DNA of 64,000 bases, taken from the NCBI GenBank assembly GCA_964615765.1, contig CAZTQN010000015.1:1-64000 (forward strand), written 5' to 3'. Positions 53,026 to 62,074 of the stretch are shown here, one piece after another; position 1 is the first letter of the stretch; the number at the start of each line of letters is the position of its first letter. The notes under the pieces were generated by a model. It saw nothing but the letters and a program-made list of their open reading frames with translations, ran no database searches and had not been told where the DNA came from. This DNA comes from CAZTQN01 sp964615765 (GTDB lineage: Bacteria > Planctomycetota > Phycisphaerae > Phycisphaerales > UBA1924). The position numbers and the translations under genes were made by a program.

Positions 53026-55862
53026 CGGGGCTATTTGAGAATGCGGAGGAGAAGCGGGGCGCGGGCGATGCGCGCGACGGGCGGCCGTGGCGGTTGGTGC
53101 GGGTGGCGGTTGAGCGCGGAATGGACGGAGGGGCACAGCGTGGAGGAGGGACCCCACGCGGAGCGTGGGGGGACCCGGGGGGGAAGGGGCGAGAGGCGAG
53201 AGGTCAGGGGCGAGGGGAAGGAGACACGCAGGACGTGCAGTTTCCCGGCGCGCTGACGTACAAGACGCGCGAGGCGATCGGGGTTGGGCGGCGGGTGGAG
53301 GTGCCGCTGGGGCGTGGGAACACGACGACGAGCGGGATCGTGGTGGCGGCGGGCGGGCTTGAGTTGGCGGACGGGCTGGCGATTGAGAAGATTAAGGCGG
53401 TGCTGTCGGACCAGGGGACGGCGCTCACGCCGCAGTTGGTGGAACTGGCGAGGTGGATGGCGGAGTACTACGTGTGCCCGCTGGGGATGGTGCTGGCGAC
53501 GATGATGCCGGCGGCGGTGAAGAAGGGGACGGGGCTGCGGCGGGTGACGATGATCGATCGGGTGGATCGGCATGGGGCGGCGGAGGTGCCGGAGGTGCCG
53601 GGCGATTCCGATCGCCGCGGAGCGGCGACCCAGCCGACAGCGCTCACGGCGAGCCTGCGCCGGGCGTGGGCGGCGGCGAGCGCGGTGCCGGCGGAGGCGT
53701 GGCCCATGCCGCCGGCGGAGGCGATGCTGGCGCTCGGCGTGAAGACGATGGGGCCGATCAATCGGCTGATGGAGGCGGGGCTTCTGTGCGCGGTTGACGC
53801 AGAAGAGGTGCGGGCCCGCGGGGGTGTGAGCGGGATCGTGGGCGAGGGCGGGCAGATGGGGATCGAGCAGGCGGCGGGGTCGGGGCTCGCGCGGGATGAC
53901 GCGCCGATGCCGACGATCGAGCAGGCTCGCGCGATCGACGGGATCAGCGCCGGGCTTGGGAAGTTCGGGGTGCATCTCTTGCGTGGGGTGACGGGGAGCG
54001 GGAAGACGGAGGTGTACCTGCGCGTGCTGGAGCGCATCTTGGCGATGGGCAAGAGCGGGCTGGTGCTGGTGCCGGAGATCTCGCTCACGCCGCAGACGGC
54101 GGGGCGGTTTGTGCGGCGGTTTGCGGGGGTTGGCGGGGGTGGGGTTGGCGTGGCGGTGCTGCACTCGGGTTTGACGGCGAGCCAGCGGCACAAGGAATGG
54201 CGGCGTGTGGAGAGCGGGGCGGCGCGGGTGATTGTGGGGGCGCGGTCGGCGGTGTTTGCGCCGCGCGATGATCTTGGGCTGGTGATTGTGGATGAGGAGC
54301 ACGCGAGCGATTACAAGCAGGACCAGTTGCCGCGGTATCACGGGCGGGACGTGGCGATCAAGCGCGGGCAGATCGCGGGGTGTGCGGTGGTGCTGGGGTC
54401 GGCGACGCCGTCGCTGGAGAGTTGGGCGAACGCGTCGGGCGGGAAGTATGCGCTGTGGACGCTGACGGGGCGTGTGGGCGGGGCGCGGCTGCCGCGGGTT
54501 GAGGTGGTGGACATCAACGAGGAACGGCGGCGGCGGAAGGACCTGGAAAAGTCGGGCCAGGCGCGTGCGGGCGGGTGGATGGACGCGATCGGGCCGACGC
54601 TGGAGGCGGCGATCGGGGAGACGCTGGACGATGGCGGGCAGGTGCTGCTGTTGTTGAATCGGCGTGGGTATGCGAGTTATGTGGGATGCCGCGCGGGGTG
54701 TGGGTTTGTGCTGGGGTGCGAGGAATGCGACGCGCGGATGGTGGAGCACCGGGTGGTGGCGGGGAAGCCGCCGCCGAAGGGGCTGGTGCGGTGTCACCAC
54801 TGCTTGGCGCAGGTGCTGTTGCCGGAACGGTGCCCGCAGTGCGGGGCGGGGGTGATGTGCCTTGGGGTTGGGACGCAGCGGTTGGAGGAGGAGTTGGAGC
54901 GGAAGTTTGGGGGGAGGTTTGGGAACGAAGATGATGCAGAACCCACCCCCCGCTCCCTCACTCTGGGAGGGGGAGGAAGAGCGGATGCTGATGATGCAGA
55001 ACCCACCCCCCGCCCCCTCCCTCTGGGAGGGGGAGGAAGAGCTGATGCTGATGATGCAGAACCCACCCCCTGCCCCCTCCCTCTGGGAGGGGGAGGAGAG
55101 GCAGATTCAGAGGCGGAGGTGTTCAGTGCGCGCCCTCGGGGAGCGGGAGGACGGTCGTGGATGATGCGTGTCGATGGGGACACGATGGGGTCGGCGAAGG
55201 ATTACTTTGAGGCGTTGTCGCGTTTTGCCGCGGGGGATGTGCGTGTGCTTTTGGGCACGCAGATGATCGCGAAGGGGTTGGATTTTCCGAACGTGCGGCT
55301 GGTGGGGGTGATCAGCGCGGATACGGCGCTGACGCTGCCGGACTTTCGGGCCGGGGAGCGGACGTTTCAACTGGTGAGCCAGGTGGCCGGGCGGGCCGGG
55401 CGTGGGGAGAAGGTCGGGCGGGTGATCGTGCAGACGATGGAGCCGGAGTCGAGCGCGATTCAGCACGCGGCGCGGCATGACTACGAGTCGTTCGCGCGGG
55501 AGGAGCTCGAGACGCGCGCGATGGCGGGCCTGCCGCCGGTGACGCGCATGGCGCGGATCGTGCTGCGCGACGCGGATCTTGAGAAGGCGCGGGCGCTGGC
55601 GGAACGGGTGGCGGCGGGGCTGAAGCAGGCGATCGCGGAGGAAGGGCTGAGCGCGGGTGAGGGCGGGGGCGCGGATGTGTGGATGTTCCCGCCCGGGCCG
55701 TGCGCGATTGCGCGGATCGCGGGGCAGCACCGGATCGGGATCGAGGTGTGGTCGCGGCGGCGGCTGGCGCTGCAGCGGGTGTTGGCGCGGGTGCGGGCCC
55801 GCGGGCTGGTCAAGAGCGACGCGAAGTGCGCGGTAGATATCGATCCGATCGCGCTGATGTAG
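53022..55862 (+). CDS. priA: Primosomal replication-restart helicase PriA (enlarged by repeat insertions)
   Basis: The 946-aa helicase restarts stalled forks. Visible motifs are the N-terminal DNA-binding region (VGRRVEVPLGRGNTTTSGIV), Walker A GVTGSGKTEVYL, DEEHASDYKQDQLPRYHGRD, LGSATPSLESWA, a zinc module with CxxxC and CxxC pairs (CRAGCGFVLGCEEC, CHHC, CPQC), GTQMIAKGLDFPNV, and FQLVSQVAGRAGRG. It is about 200 residues longer than usual because of repeat-encoded segments near residues 44-67, 198-204 and 637-694. The last is a 20-residue unit repeated three times. The GTG start overlaps the upstream stop. Confidence 0.93.
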   Translation: MTGLFENAEEKRGAGDARDGRPWRLVRVAVERGMDGGAQRGGGTPRGAWGDPGGKGREARGQGRGEGDTQDVQFPGALTYKTREAIGVGRRVEVPLGRGNTTTSGIVVAAGGLELADGLAIEKIKAVLSDQGTALTPQLVELARWMAEYYVCPLGMVLATMMPAAVKKGTGLRRVTMIDRVDRHGAAEVPEVPGDSDRRGAATQPTALTASLRRAWAAASAVPAEAWPMPPAEAMLALGVKTMGPINRLMEAGLLCAVDAEEVRARGGVSGIVGEGGQMGIEQAAGSGLARDDAPMPTIEQARAIDGISAGLGKFGVHLLRGVTGSGKTEVYLRVLERILAMGKSGLVLVPEISLTPQTAGRFVRRFAGVGGGGVGVAVLHSGLTASQRHKEWRRVESGAARVIVGARSAVFAPRDDLGLVIVDEEHASDYKQDQLPRYHGRDVAIKRGQIAGCAVVLGSATPSLESWANASGGKYALWTLTGRVGGARLPRVEVVDINEERRRRKDLEKSGQARAGGWMDAIGPTLEAAIGETLDDGGQVLLLLNRRGYASYVGCRAGCGFVLGCEECDARMVEHRVVAGKPPPKGLVRCHHCLAQVLLPERCPQCGAGVMCLGVGTQRLEEELERKFGGRFGNEDDAEPTPRSLTLGGGGRADADDAEPTPRPLPLGGGGRADADDAEPTPCPLPLGGGGEADSEAEVFSARPRGAGGRSWMMRVDGDTMGSAKDYFEALSRFAAGDVRVLLGTQMIAKGLDFPNVRLVGVISADTALTLPDFRAGERTFQLVSQVAGRAGRGEKVGRVIVQTMEPESSAIQHAARHDYESFAREELETRAMAGLPPVTRMARIVLRDADLEKARALAERVAAGLKQAIAEEGLSAGEGGGADVWMFPPGPCAIARIAGQHRIGIEVWSRRRLALQRVLARVRARGLVKSDAKCAVDIDPIALM
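53152..53222. repeat. Composite hairpin/pyrimidine repeat, inverted, inside priA
   Basis: The hairpin CCCCACGC-GGA-GCGTGGGG (53152-53170) is followed by purine-rich GGGGCGAGAGG units. Its reverse complement has the same order as the intergenic copy at 21218-21290. It is read in frame as Gly/Arg-rich sequence in PriA. Confidence 0.85.
53613..53631. repeat. TCC-loop hairpin repeat (inverted) inside priA
   Basis: The 19-mer CGCCGCGGAGCGGCGACCC is the exact reverse complement of the copy inside thrC (24865-24883). It is translated as part of DSDRRGAATQPT. Confidence 0.85.
54931..55104. repeat. 60-bp tandem repeat, three copies, in frame in priA
   Basis: Three units of exactly 60 bp start at 54931, 54991 and 55051, each opening ATGATGCAGAACCCACCCCC and containing CCCTCCCTCTGGGAGGGGGA, itself a hairpin. 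They encode DDAEPTPRPLPLGGGGRADA-type blocks between the zinc module and helicase motif V region. Confidence 0.95.
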
Positions 55863-56006
55863 CACATCAACTCGGAGGGCTCCGAGGTCGCGGAGGGGAC
55901 TCGGAGAGGGAGACAGGATGTGAGCCGAGAGCGGCTGGGGTGTGGCTAAGGTTGGCCCGCTGTTGGCGAGAGCGGTTCACGGACGGGGCGGCAAGAGGAG
56001 CGTCGC

Positions 56007-56987
56007 GTGGAATGGTGGCAGGCGGTCGTGCTGGGACTCGTGGAGGGGATCACCGAGTACCTGCCGGTGTCGTCGACGGGGCACCTGATCATCGCGTCGG
56101 ACCTGCTGGGGCTGAAGGGCGCGGCGAGCAAGGACGCGATCGGGGCGTATGAGATCGTGATTCAGGGCGGGGCGATCCTCGCGGTGCTGGGGCTGTATTT
56201 CCAGCGGTTTGTGCAGATGGCCCGGGGGGTGTTCACGCTCAGCGGGGACGGGCTGAGGCTCCTGATCAACATCGGGATCGGGATCGTGCCGGCGGCGGTG
56301 GTGGGCGTGCTGCTGGGGTCGGTGATCAAGGCGCACTTGTTCTCGGCGGGGCCGGTGGTGCTCGCGCTGGTGCTGGGCGGGATGTACATGATGTTGGTGG
56401 ACCAGTGGCGTGCGGGGCGGTTCGGGCGGCCGCGGTTTTCGAGGCGCGAGCACGGGCTGGAGGAAATGACCCCGCTGCAGGCGCTGGTGATCGGGTGCAT
56501 GCAGATCGTGTCGCTGTGGCCGGGCACGAGCCGGAGCATGATGACGATCACGGGGGGGATGATCACGGGGCTGCGTCCGACGGCGGCGGCGGAGTTCAGC
56601 TTTCTGCTGGGCATGCCCACGCTGCTGCTCGCGACGGTGTACACGCTGTATAAGGAACTGTCGTCGGCGAGCGCGGCGGGGCGGGCCAACTTCATCGAGG
56701 TGCTCGGGATCGGGCCGGTGGTGATCGGGATGGTCGTCAGCGCGGTGAGCGCGGCGGTGGCGGTGCGCTGGCTGGTGGGGTTCTTGAACCGGCACGGGCT
56801 GACGCCGTTCGGCGTGTACCGGATCGTGGTGGGGATCGCGCTCTTCGGGCTGATTGTCGGGGGCGTGGTGGATGTGCGGCCGACGGGGAAGCGGGACGGC
56901 GCGGAGGATGGGGCGCGGGCGGCTATGGTCGGTGGGGCGGGGAATGACGCGGGCGTGGGCGGTGAGCTTGAGGCGAGGGCGCGATGA
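56007..56987 (+). CDS. uppP: Undecaprenyl-diphosphatase
   Basis: The 326-aa membrane phosphatase recycles the undecaprenyl carrier for peptidoglycan and other glycans. The family motifs are LGLVEGITEYLPVSSTGHLI (residues 8-27) and SLWPGTSRSMMTITGGMITG (about 168-187), with multiple helices between and after. The GTG start has GAGGAG about 8 bp upstream. A polar C-terminal extension of about 35 residues (VRPTGKRDGAEDGARA...) is beyond the usual end. The stop overlaps tpiA by four bases. Confidence 0.95.
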   Translation: MEWWQAVVLGLVEGITEYLPVSSTGHLIIASDLLGLKGAASKDAIGAYEIVIQGGAILAVLGLYFQRFVQMARGVFTLSGDGLRLLINIGIGIVPAAVVGVLLGSVIKAHLFSAGPVVLALVLGGMYMMLVDQWRAGRFGRPRFSRREHGLEEMTPLQALVIGCMQIVSLWPGTSRSMMTITGGMITGLRPTAAAEFSFLLGMPTLLLATVYTLYKELSSASAAGRANFIEVLGIGPVVIGMVVSAVSAAVAVRWLVGFLNRHGLTPFGVYRIVVGIALFGLIVGGVVDVRPTGKRDGAEDGARAAMVGGAGNDAGVGGELEARAR

Positions 56988-57766
56988 GCCGGACGAAGTT
57001 TGTTGGCGGGAACTGGAAGATGAACACCAGCCGCGCGGGCGCGACGGCGCTGGCGCGCGGGGTTGTGGAGGCGCTTGCGAAGGAAGGCCTTGGGTCGGGC
57101 GGCGGGGTGCGGGCGGCGGTGTTCCCGCCGTTTGTATATCTGGAGGCGGTCGGGCAGGCGCTGATGGGGAGCCCGGTGCTGCTGGGCGCGCAGGATGTGT
57201 ACTTCGAGCCGGACGGCGCGTTCACGGGCGAAGTGAGCGTGGCGATGCTGAAGGACGTCGGGGTGCGCGTGGTGCTGACGGGGCACTCGGAGCGTCGGCA
57301 CGTGATCGGGGAGACGGACGCGATCGTCAACCGCAAGACGCGGGCGGCGCTCGAGGGCGGGCTGGAGGTGATTCTGTGCGTGGGTGAGCGTTTGGAAGAG
57401 CGCGAGCGCGGGGAGACGGACGAGGTCAACCGGCGGCAGGTGACGGCGGGGCTGGCGGGCGTGAGCGCGGAGCAGATGAGCCGCGTGACGATCGCGTACG
57501 AGCCGGTGTGGGCGATCGGGACGGGGAAGACGGCGACGCCGGCGGACGCGCAGGACGCGCACGCGAAGATCCGCGCGGTGCTGCGCGGGCTGTACGGACC
57601 GGGGGTGGCGGACGCGACGCGGATCCAGTACGGCGGGTCGATGAAGGCGAGCAACGCGGGCGAGTTGATGAAGCAGGCGGACGTGGACGGGGGGCTGATC
57701 GGCGGGGCGTCGCTCAAGGCCGACGAGTTCGTGGCGATCGTGAAGGCGGGGTCCGGGGGGCGGTAA
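56984..57766 (+). CDS. tpiA: Triosephosphate isomerase
   Basis: The 260-aa glycolytic barrel interconverts dihydroxyacetone phosphate and glyceraldehyde 3-phosphate. The catalytic residues are Lys in GGNWKMN (residues 8-14), His in LTGHSERRHVIGETD, Glu in AYEPVWAIGTGKTATPADAQ, and phosphate loop YGGSMKASNAGE...GGLIGGASLK. The length is standard. It is translationally coupled to uppP and followed by secG, a pairing seen in many bacteria. Confidence 0.97.
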   Translation: MSRTKFVGGNWKMNTSRAGATALARGVVEALAKEGLGSGGGVRAAVFPPFVYLEAVGQALMGSPVLLGAQDVYFEPDGAFTGEVSVAMLKDVGVRVVLTGHSERRHVIGETDAIVNRKTRAALEGGLEVILCVGERLEERERGETDEVNRRQVTAGLAGVSAEQMSRVTIAYEPVWAIGTGKTATPADAQDAHAKIRAVLRGLYGPGVADATRIQYGGSMKASNAGELMKQADVDGGLIGGASLKADEFVAIVKAGSGGR

Positions 57767-57894
57767 AGGCGGGGAGGGGAACGCGGCGAGGGCGGTTCCT
57801 ACAATGGAGGCCCGGCGGCGCAAGGGAAAACACGGCCGCTAGGGGCTTGGTGAGGCACGGGTGGGCGACGGGCGGGCGAGCGTGGCTTGAGAGG

Positions 57895-58509
57895 ATGGAC
57901 GCGATGGGCATGGCAGCGCTGGGCATGGTGGTGCTGGGTCAACTTCCGGGGTGGGCGCTGGGGTTGATGCTCGTCGGGTTCACGGTGGTGTGCGTGCTGC
58001 TGGTGCTGACGGTGCTGATCCAGCGGTCGCAGGGCGGCGGCCTTGCGGGCGCGTTCGGGTCGGCGGCGGGCTCGGGGCAGACGGCCTTCGGGGCCAAGAC
58101 GGGCGACGCCTTGACGCTGTTCACGATCAGCATGTTCGTGGTGTACGTGCTGGCGGCGATCGGGCTGAACTACGCGGTGCGGCCGGTGGAAGTGGCGGCG
58201 GAGACGCCGGCGGTGCAGGGGACGCAGAGCGCCCCGCAGACACCGACGCCCGCCGAGCCGCCCACGACGGGCACGCCGTTCCCGGCGGTAGCGCCGACCG
58301 GTGATGCCCCGGCGACGCCGGCGGCGGATCCGGCGCCGGTCAACCCCGCGCCGGCGCCGACGGAACCGGCCCCGACGAATCCGGCTCCGGCGAACCCGGC
58401 TCCGGCGAACCCGGCTCCGGCGAACCCGGCTCCGGCGAACCCGGCTCCGGCAGACCCGGCGCCGACGAATCCGGCTCCGGCGCCGACGACGCCGCCCACG
58501 CCGCAGTGA
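57895..58509 (+). CDS. secG: Preprotein translocase subunit SecG with proline-rich tail
   Basis: The 204-aa product has two membrane helices with the SecG pattern (ALGLMLVGFTVVCVLLVLTV, then LIQRSQGGGLAGAFGS; AFGAKTGDALTLFTISMFVV). After residue 100 it carries a long Pro/Ala/Thr tail with repeated NPAPA units (at 58380-58455 the repeat unit is 15 bp). SecG assists SecYE in export. The ATG at 57895 leaves little room for the GAGAGG ribosome site, so the true start may be the ATG at 57904. Confidence 0.88.
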   Translation: MDAMGMAALGMVVLGQLPGWALGLMLVGFTVVCVLLVLTVLIQRSQGGGLAGAFGSAAGSGQTAFGAKTGDALTLFTISMFVVYVLAAIGLNYAVRPVEVAAETPAVQGTQSAPQTPTPAEPPTTGTPFPAVAPTGDAPATPAADPAPVNPAPAPTEPAPTNPAPANPAPANPAPANPAPANPAPADPAPTNPAPAPTTPPTPQ

Positions 58510-58572
58510 GTTTGGGACGGCGGTGGTGAGAATGTCCGGGCGGCGCGGCGGGCTGGTCAAGAGGAGCGAGCG

Positions 58573-59514
58573 TTGATCCGGAGCATGACGGGCTTTGGCG
58601 AGGCGTCGGCGACGATCGACGGGGCGCACTTCTACCTGGAGGTGCGGTCGCTCAACTCCAAGTACTTCAAGGCGGTCATTCGCCTGCCGGAGACGTTCCA
58701 GGTTCTGGAAGCGGAACTGGAGACGCAGCTCAGGCATCGGCTGAACCGCGGGTCGATTTTTCTGACGGTGAAGTACTCGGACTCGTCAGGGTCTGCGGCG
58801 TACACGATCAACCAGCCGGCGCTGGCGCGGTATGTCGAGCAGCTGCGCGGGGTGGAGCAGACGGGCGCGGGGTCGGTGCGGGTGGATGTGTCGTCGCTGC
58901 TGATGCTGCCGGGGGTGCTCCAGCCGCCGGCGGATGAGGAGCAGCGGCTGGCGACGGCGCGGAAGGCGCTGATGGGGCTGTTGGAGCGGGCGTGCGACGG
59001 GCTGGTGCGGATGCGGGAGCGCGAGGGGGCGATGCTGCTGAGCGAGCTGATGGGGCATCGCGAGGAGATCGCGGCCCGGCTGAAGCAGATCGTGAAGAAG
59101 GCGCCGGACGTGAGCATCGAGTACGAGCGCCGGCTGCGGACGCGGATCGAGCAGATGTCCAAGGACGCCGGGTTCGTGATGGAACCGGCGGACCTGGTGC
59201 GCGAGATCGCGGTGTGGGCGGAGCGCTCGGACATCGCCGAGGAGATCGCGCGGCTGAACGGGCACATCGACCAGTTCGCCGAGATGCTCTCGGGCACGGG
59301 CGCGAGCGCCGTGCCGGCGGCGGCGGCGGGTGCGAACGGGGGGGCGGCGACGGCCCGGCCGATCGGGCGCACGCTGGACTTCCTGACGCAGGAAATGCTG
59401 CGCGAGGCCAACACGATCGCGAGCAAGTGCGGCGACGCCGACATCAGCCGCTGGATCGTGGAGGTAAAGGGCGCGATCGACCGGATCAAGGAGCAGGTGC
59501 AGAACGTTGAATGA
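58573..59514 (+). CDS. yicC: YicC/YloC-family endoribonuclease
   Basis: The 313-aa product matches YicC from end to end: RSMTGFGEASATIDGAHFYL, EVRSLNSKYFKAVIRLPETF, then C-terminal RTLDFLTQEMLREANTIASK and SRWIVEVKGAIDRIKEQVQN. Family members cleave RNA with metal ions and act in small-RNA turnover. The start is TTG with GAGGAG about seven bases upstream; no ATG closer than Met5 fits the conserved opening. An Ala/Gly-rich loop before RPIGRTLDFL is a local expansion. Confidence 0.92.
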   Translation: MIRSMTGFGEASATIDGAHFYLEVRSLNSKYFKAVIRLPETFQVLEAELETQLRHRLNRGSIFLTVKYSDSSGSAAYTINQPALARYVEQLRGVEQTGAGSVRVDVSSLLMLPGVLQPPADEEQRLATARKALMGLLERACDGLVRMREREGAMLLSELMGHREEIAARLKQIVKKAPDVSIEYERRLRTRIEQMSKDAGFVMEPADLVREIAVWAERSDIAEEIARLNGHIDQFAEMLSGTGASAVPAAAAGANGGAATARPIGRTLDFLTQEMLREANTIASKCGDADISRWIVEVKGAIDRIKEQVQNVE

Positions 59515-59516
59515 GG

Positions 59517-59580
59517 AAGGGCCGAGGGAGTAGGGCCGAGGGCCGAGGCGGGGGACGGGGAACGGGAACGGGAAGAAGGG
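59517..59580. repeat. GGGCCGAGGG and CGGGAA repeat tract
   Basis: The gap after yicC combines GGGCCGAGGG units with ACGGGAACGGGAAGAAGGG heptamer-like units, so two dispersed families lie side by side. No gene or terminator is seen. Confidence 0.7.
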
Positions 59581-59596
59581 CCTGAGGGGCGGCGCT

Positions 59597-60745
59597 GTGA
59601 CCGACGGGAGTGCGCGGATTACGGCGGGGGAACTGGTCGTGGTGCTGTCGCACTACGACGTCGGGGTCATCGACGCGGTTCGCCGGTTTCGCGGGGGGTC
59701 GCGGCAGTCGCCGAAGGTGCTGGTCGCGACGCGCGGCGGGGACTTTCTGCTCAAGCGGCGCGGGCTCGGGCCGGATGGGTCCGTTGGACGCGTGGCCCGG
59801 GCGCACGCGCTGCACGCGGCGTTGTGGGCGGCGGCGTTCCCGGTCGCGGAACTGATCCGCTCGCGCGCGGGGGAGACGGCGGTGCGCCTGCAAGGGCCGG
59901 GGCCCGCGAGCGGGGTGTATGAGTTGTACCGCTTCGTCAACGGCGAGCGGTACCGACGGCACGAGGACCAGGCCCGCGAGGCCGGGCGGCTGCTCGCCGA
60001 GCTGCACAACGTTGCGGCCCGCGCGGGCGTCGACGCGGGCGAGGGGGCCGGCGGGTTTCATGCGCGGGCCGAGATGCGCGAGGCGTTCGCGGAGGCGGCC
60101 CGGCGGCTGGACGGGCGGGCAGATGAGGCGTGCGCCGAGCTGGCGGCCCTGTACTGGCGGGCGGCGGGCGAAGCCGAGCGGCTGGGTGCGAGCGATGGGC
60201 CCGTCGGCACGCTGCACGGCGATTGGCACCCGGGGAACATGCTGTTCGCGGCGGGAGCGGGCGGGAACGGCCACGGGAACGGGGGTCGGGGGCGGGTGGC
60301 GGCGGTGCTGGATCTGGACTCGGTGCGATCGGGCCCGCTGGTGATGGATATCGCGAACGGGGCCCTGCAGTTCGCCGTGCACCGGCGGATTCGGGAGGCG
60401 GACGACTCGCAGTACGGGATGGAGGCGGAGGCGGTGGCGGCCCAGGAGGCGGGTGCGGAGCCGGACTGGCGGATCACGCTCGGGCCGGAGCTGCTGTCGG
60501 CGTTTTGTGCGGGATATCGGGGGGCGGCGGGGGGTGTGGGCAGCGCGGGGCTGAGCGCGGCGGCGTGGCAGGCGACGCCGTGGTTGATGGTGCAGGCGCT
60601 GATCGTTGAAGCGGTGGTGCCGATCGCGCAGGCCGGAGCATTTGGGAAGGTGGACCCGGTCGGGCTGCTGCAGATCGTGCGTCGGGCGGCGGGGTCGATC
60701 GCGGACCGGGCCGCCCGCGTGGCTGCTTTGGCGGGCGCACCCTAG
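59597..60745 (+). CDS. Aminoglycoside-phosphotransferase-fold kinase-like protein
   Basis: The 382-aa product has the APH fold marks: VLVATRGGDFLLKRRG as the ATP-binding strand with its Lys, the catalytic loop GTLHGDWHPGNMLF with Asp and Asn, and VAAVLDLDSVRSGPLVMDIA as the metal-binding DxD region. Relatives include homoserine kinase, choline kinase and spore-coat kinases. The substrate is unknown and no resistance function should be assumed. The start is GTG at 59597. It follows yicC across a repeat tract. Confidence 0.8.
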   Translation: MTDGSARITAGELVVVLSHYDVGVIDAVRRFRGGSRQSPKVLVATRGGDFLLKRRGLGPDGSVGRVARAHALHAALWAAAFPVAELIRSRAGETAVRLQGPGPASGVYELYRFVNGERYRRHEDQAREAGRLLAELHNVAARAGVDAGEGAGGFHARAEMREAFAEAARRLDGRADEACAELAALYWRAAGEAERLGASDGPVGTLHGDWHPGNMLFAAGAGGNGHGNGGRGRVAAVLDLDSVRSGPLVMDIANGALQFAVHRRIREADDSQYGMEAEAVAAQEAGAEPDWRITLGPELLSAFCAGYRGAAGGVGSAGLSAAAWQATPWLMVQALIVEAVVPIAQAGAFGKVDPVGLLQIVRRAAGSIADRAARVAALAGAP

Positions 60746-60805
60746 TATTCCCAGAGGCGCGAGCGCGGCCGGGCCTTTGGATTCCGGCCCGCGGGAAGGG
60801 CTCAG

Positions 60806-62074
60806 ATGCACGCGAGTGGCGGAACCGGACGGCTGAGCGGTCGGGTTGGCGGGCGCGTGGTTGTCCACGCGGGGCCGCTGGCGGTCATGCTGTCGGCGGT
60901 GCTGCTGTCGGCGTCGGCGCAATATGCGCTCGCGGCGGACCCGGAGCAGGACAAGGCGGCGGCCGCGGAGCCCGCGAACGACGGCGTGCCCGCGGAGCCC
61001 GAGACGCCGACCGACTTTGCGACGCTGGTGCGGCAACTGGGAGATGAATCGTTCGCCGTGCGCGAGAAGGCGCAGCGGACGATCGAGGGGAGCGAGGCGA
61101 TCTCGCTGAAGGCGATCGAGGCGTATGTGCGGGCGGAGGGGGCGGGGCTGACGCTCGAGCAGCGCGAGCGGCTGATCGCGGCGGGGCGGGCGCGGTTCAT
61201 CGCGACCGACCGGGCGGCGCTGGGCGTGCAGTTCTCGTTCGCGCTGCCGAACCGGGCCGTCATCGAGCAGACGTTCGCGCCGTTCGATTCGCAGCGCGTG
61301 CTGCAGGCGGGGGACATCATCTCGGAGATCGGCGGGGTGCAGGTGGAAGGGCCGGGCGCGCAGTCGATCGTGCGTGCGGCGATCTTCAGCCGCGACCCGG
61401 GGGACGTGGTCCCGATCACGGTGCGCCGCGGCGGGGAGATGGTGCGGTCGGAAGTTCGGCTGGGGCGGTTCTCCGATCTGAACGGCGCACAGAACTTCGG
61501 CAACCGGGTGCCCGACGCGGACCTTCTGGCGGCGTGGCGGGTGCGGTCGCGGTCGTACGCCGGGGGCGGGACGCCGATCCGTGCGGTCGTGGCGGCGGAG
61601 GCGTGGAAGCCGGAGTCGACGGCGGAGCGGCTGCGCGATATGCGGTTCAAGCAGATCAACGCGGGGGAAGCGGTGGCGCCGGAGGTGGTCGCGGGCGGCG
61701 TGCCGCGGGGCGCGAGCGCGCTGGAGCCGGGCCAGCAGTTGGTGCAGCGCAACGGGATGGTGGTCCAGGTGCAGGCCTTGCCGCGGATGATGGAGCGGGA
61801 GCTCGAGCGGCGGATGACGCCGGCGGAGGAACTGCAGCGGCTGGCGACGACGCGGCGGAACCTGGCGGACAACCTGCGGGCGCTGGTGGACGCGCGGGGC
61901 GCGGCCCCGGGGAACGCGCAGGTGGAGACGGCGATCACGGATCTGGAGCGGCGGATCGCCGCGCTGGACCGGGCGCGGACGGCGATCGAGCGCGAGATCA
62001 CCGACAAGGGCGGGAAGGTGCCGGAACTCAAGCCGGCGCCGGGCGAGGATAACAACGACGGCCTGGAGCGCTGA
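60806..62074 (+). CDS. Exported PDZ-domain protein
   Basis: The 422-aa product has an N-terminal membrane or signal segment (AGPLAVMLSAVLLSASAQYA, cut after LAA) and a helical region (LVRQLGDESFAVREKAQRTI). A PDZ-like domain spans about residues 140-215 (TFAPFDSQRVLQAGDIISEI; PGDVVPITVRRGGEMV). The C-terminal part is coiled-coil prone (LERRIAALDRARTAIEREIT). No protease residues are visible. It may bind exported protein C-termini as an envelope adaptor. Planctomycete proteins combining this helical repeat with PDZ are familiar but uncharacterised. Confidence 0.7.
   Translation: MHASGGTGRLSGRVGGRVVVHAGPLAVMLSAVLLSASAQYALAADPEQDKAAAAEPANDGVPAEPETPTDFATLVRQLGDESFAVREKAQRTIEGSEAISLKAIEAYVRAEGAGLTLEQRERLIAAGRARFIATDRAALGVQFSFALPNRAVIEQTFAPFDSQRVLQAGDIISEIGGVQVEGPGAQSIVRAAIFSRDPGDVVPITVRRGGEMVRSEVRLGRFSDLNGAQNFGNRVPDADLLAAWRVRSRSYAGGGTPIRAVVAAEAWKPESTAERLRDMRFKQINAGEAVAPEVVAGGVPRGASALEPGQQLVQRNGMVVQVQALPRMMERELERRMTPAEELQRLATTRRNLADNLRALVDARGAAPGNAQVETAITDLERRIAALDRARTAIEREITDKGGKVPELKPAPGEDNNDGLER

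Noticed and set aside
54931..55104. Possible CRISPR or direct-repeat origin
   Set aside because: The 60-bp units lie within priA, keep frame and have no unique spacers.
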